A stretch of DNA of 64,000 bases from Protonemura montana (Eukaryota > Arthropoda > Insecta > Plecoptera > Nemouridae), in NCBI GenBank assembly GCA_947568835.1, contig OX387604.1, positions 8,401,860 to 8,465,859 on the forward strand, read 5' to 3'. The notes beneath the pieces are model-generated. The model made no database searches and was not told the DNA's origin. It was given only the letters and a program-made list of their open reading frames with translations. Shown piece by piece: positions 60,747 through 64,000 of this stretch; positions within the stretch are counted from its first letter, which is position 1; every line of letters starts with the position of its first letter. Both the position numbers and the translations under genes were made by a program.

Positions 60747-63700
60747 GGTTTGCTCCCTGTTGTCAATTTCTTGAAGATGTCTGCACCAACTCAGAACACA
60801 CTTTGGCGCCTTAAGTCTATTCCTATAGAACCAAACATCATTCAAAACAGCGTAAACCAAATCCAATCATCGAGCTGTAACTGCCGAAATCATCATTCAT
60901 CATCAAGTCATCATTTGTTCCAAAAATGTCAAATTACGTTTTTATTTAGATAGAAACTTGCATTTTCTCTCTTAATTTATGATATAAATAATATAAATCG
61001 TGGTTTGAATCAATTATGTTACGATTTAAATCAAACTAAGCAAATAAATCGGCTTATATACAAAAATTTCGATTTAAATACACTTACAATCGTATAGTCC
61101 AATAAAAAATAAATGTAAAAAAAAAAACACCGACCGAAAGAAGCGAGCCTCATAAAACTCTGAATGCAAGTGTCAGGGTACAAATCTGAAAAGAATTCTG
61201 AGCTTTCCTGAGGATTTCTAGACACCATTTCCTAGGGACTTCTGAAAGCAAGCCTATCTGGAATTCGCAGAGCCCGTCCATAAGGAATTCAGAGTTCACT
61301 TGCAATTGCACATTGCATGTGAGTAAAATTTCCAAACTTACCCCGGGCTTACACCGTCTTTATCACTCATGACTTTGAATAGAAATCAACGCGCACTCTC
61401 CATTTCACTCGAATAGCATTTTGAATTGCACTTCAAATCGTTCTCATTTTTTAGGTGTATCCACGGTGTCACGATCTGATTCTATCCATGTCAAAAAGGT
61501 CATCCCTTTTCACCAAAAATAATGAGTATGCTACAAGACTCATCCAAATTCGTGAATCATGCTGAACTTTGAGGTGAAAGCACATTTTTATTGAAATTAT
61601 ATGAGATGGGATGGTAGATTTATATTGGAGGTGTTGTCCAATTTGCCATCTCTATTCCAAATACTTTATAGAATGGCAGATCGTTTCCCAACCGAACTAC
61701 TTTATGTTACGCATGTACTTCGTGATGTTCACTGCGGTGTTCGGAATTAGGATTCCCTCCATACTGAAGTATTGGCTGCTACTGAAGTCTTCTCTAGCAA
61801 ATAACGACCCTGAAGTTGCTGAAATTACTGAAGTGAGTTTTGGTAAATTATTGCGTTCTATGAAGCACTAGTACATTCGTTTGTAGCTATATCTTTGGTT
61901 AAACTAGGTCTAGGCCTATGGAGAGTATTGAAAAAAATGTATACTATATCACTTTCGTAATAGATTGATTTGTGGTGTTTAATGTCGCTCGGTTTGGGCA
62001 ATGGACCCTGTAAAACTGTCTTATGGCGTTTTTGAATAGGCAGCTGATGTTGTGGTTTGTGATACACTACAGTGTAATCACTGGTTTGTGATAGCCTAGA
62101 AGGGAGGAGAATGAAGCCGGTGCTGACACATATTCCTGTTGAAGAGCAACTAAAGGACCACCGAATTAATGTCCCTTCCGAAAGACGGCAGAATTAAAAA
62201 GTCAGGATTCATCCACGAAACCATGTTGTCGAGAGAATAATAAGCAAAACGACTTCAGTTCTTCCAACTTTTTTCCTGAACAGAAATCGCCATGAGTTCG
62301 ATGGTCACCCATTCAATACCTGACCCAGCGTAGTTATGCTTAACTTCGGTAATCTTACGAGAGACAGTGTTACAACTCGTCAATCTGTTCGGTAAATCTC
62401 TTGTTTCTGGAGCCTAATCTCTAATGTAATGCATAGTTACTATTCTATATAAAATCTGAAGCTCCCACTTTTGAAGTTTAGCTTTGAATCTCCATCTAAG
62501 TGGAAAAACAATCAGAAAAAATAGAAGCTGGATTCAGAAGCCAGTGTCATTCGAGTGATTGGTGGTGTCGATTATCAAAGTTGACCCGCGACCACATGCA
62601 GCCAGACCCAGTGGGGTAGGAACTATCCTGCCCGGCAGCCTGTAAACACGGCGCTACGGGTTAGAAGTCAAATTCGATTAGAGATACCAGTACACTTGCA
62701 CCGGTAACCTTTTGCTGAAAAGTCAGCGTCTCTGTTTTTAAATTAATTCAATCGTATTCCGAAATGATTTGATACAATTACTAGCTAATAGCATTAGTGG
62801 TTTAGCTCTGCATCATTTCAAAATAGTTTTGGAAACTGAAGGTGCTGTGAGAATGAAATGGTTTGTTGTTATGAAATGAATTTGCTCACATTGCGAGCAA
62901 AGATTTGGAGTTAACATTTTATCTTCCTAAAAAAGTTACTTAATTGTTCTCATTCTACTACCTACACTATACAATACCTACGTAACCAAAAAGTTATTAC
63001 AAATTCTTAATTATTTTCCCACGTTTATCTGTCGCATGAATTTCAATTAACTTGATTCTGCAAATGAACATCGGAAAATTGCATATGGGTTTCGTAATGG
63101 AAGTGAAGATTTCAAGTAGTGGTGAGAGTAGTCCTAGGGCTGCAGGTCTGCAGGGCTATAGGGCTGTTGGGCTATCTAGCGCTATAGCGGGTAGCAGGTT
63201 AAAATTGAGGTGTCATCTTACATGTATGTATGGAATACATGATACACATGACAGGGATGTGGGTCCGTAATCAACCATTGCTTACGCTCCTGTAGTAGCA
63301 ACTAACAACCCTCATCCCATCGCCATCAATATCTACATAATTAAACAGAAACCGTAATACACAATCGCAAGATACTGATAGCAAGGATTTGAACGACCTA
63401 CATTATTTATAATGATTACCTTGGAGGTTTTTTTTGTGTAATGAATTCGTCATAAATATATATTAAGCGAGAACTAAACGATATGGTAGAATTTAATTTG
63501 TAGCCTGCATGTGGAACTGTCCAGCGAAACGCTTTTGACTGCCAAACTTGATATGTTTTTATGATAAGAACTTCTAAAATTGTCACACTGAAAAAATTAC
63601 TATTTGAATTTCCTTTCTCTACACTGTTCTCGTTTTTCGTGACCAACTTTATAATTGGTTAATTAAATATTTATTTTATTGCTATCGTGTTCTTGATACT

Positions 63701-64000
63701 TGACCCATCTCGTAAAATAACATCGTGTTATTGAGACGCGTAGTCTGGCAAATTACACTAAATTCTCGTGATCTGACCAATCAACTATCAAAGTCCATGA
63801 ATACAAAAATTTCTTTACAATTCAGTGTAAATCGAACGCAAAATTCCTTGTTTCTTGCCATTTAGTAAAGAAATCATTTGTCTAGTAAACTCATCTTGAT
63901 TTCCGAGCAAATCATGCCAATGATTGCATTCCAAAAGATGACATAATGGACCATAGAGAGATGATTCGTTATCTAGTTGCTAAGAGAGATATTTGCTACG
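60747..64000. other. Gene-free right flank
   Basis: No coding exon could be supported. A small degenerate repeat of GGGCTATA/GGGCTGTT-like units lies at about 63136-63188, and an A run of 11 near 61120. Otherwise the DNA is AT-rich and featureless to my eye; the exons of another gene could be hidden here if short. Confidence 0.4.

Noticed and set aside
1-64000. CRISPR arrays, prokaryotic operons, phage or transposase genes
   Set aside because: The genes are spliced and metazoan; the repeats are simple microsatellites, not spaced direct repeats; no transposase, integrase or reverse transcriptase motif was seen.

Overview
This window reads as nuclear DNA of an animal, most likely an arthropod and probably a hexapod. 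Every recognisable gene but one is split by short introns with GT-AG borders. Intergenic DNA is AT-rich and studded with microsatellites, and one gene belongs to the Tartan/Capricious-type leucine-rich-repeat (LRR) family best known from arthropods. Nothing bacterial, viral or organellar was recognised, and the species cannot be named from the sequence alone.

Layout: (1) 1-19.7 kb has no gene I can support. It carries many simple repeats (GTCGGC, GGTGCT and GGGACT hexamers, a 22-base poly-G run, 11- and 12-bp tandem repeats) and one CpG-rich, promoter-like patch near 2.35-2.51 kb. (2) 19.8-27.8 kb holds two plus-strand genes for single-pass LRR membrane proteins: a 597-residue Tartan/Capricious-like protein in one coding exon, and a 782-residue protein in two exons. 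(3) 29.2-34.7 kb holds two small secretory-pathway genes that I could splice fully: a 159-residue Gly/Tyr-rich membrane protein (minus) and a 134-residue His-rich protein (plus). (4) 35.3-57.3 kb is a dense block of four conserved housekeeping genes whose exons all join in frame: NOMO (minus, 15 exons, 1207 residues), SNX17 (plus, 10 exons, 485 residues), UQCRB (minus, 4 exons, 108 residues) and LIPT1 (plus, 4 exons, 407 residues). (5) 57.3-64 kb has no supported gene, only repeats and one CRE/CCAAT promoter-like cluster.

Functional context: NOMO and SNX17 form a head-to-head pair with 531 bp between start codons. NOMO acts at the ER translocon in multipass membrane-protein biogenesis; SNX17 recycles endosomal receptors. 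UQCRB and LIPT1 form a second head-to-head pair, both acting in mitochondrial energy metabolism (complex III; lipoylation of 2-oxoacid dehydrogenases). SNX17 and UQCRB converge. The two LRR proteins are probably cell-surface adhesion or recognition molecules. The clearest oddities are a GC-AG intron in NOMO, a strong-context uORF and a hexamer microsatellite at the start of the first LRR gene, and the two uncharacterised small secretory genes. I did not find a convincing new multi-gene system.
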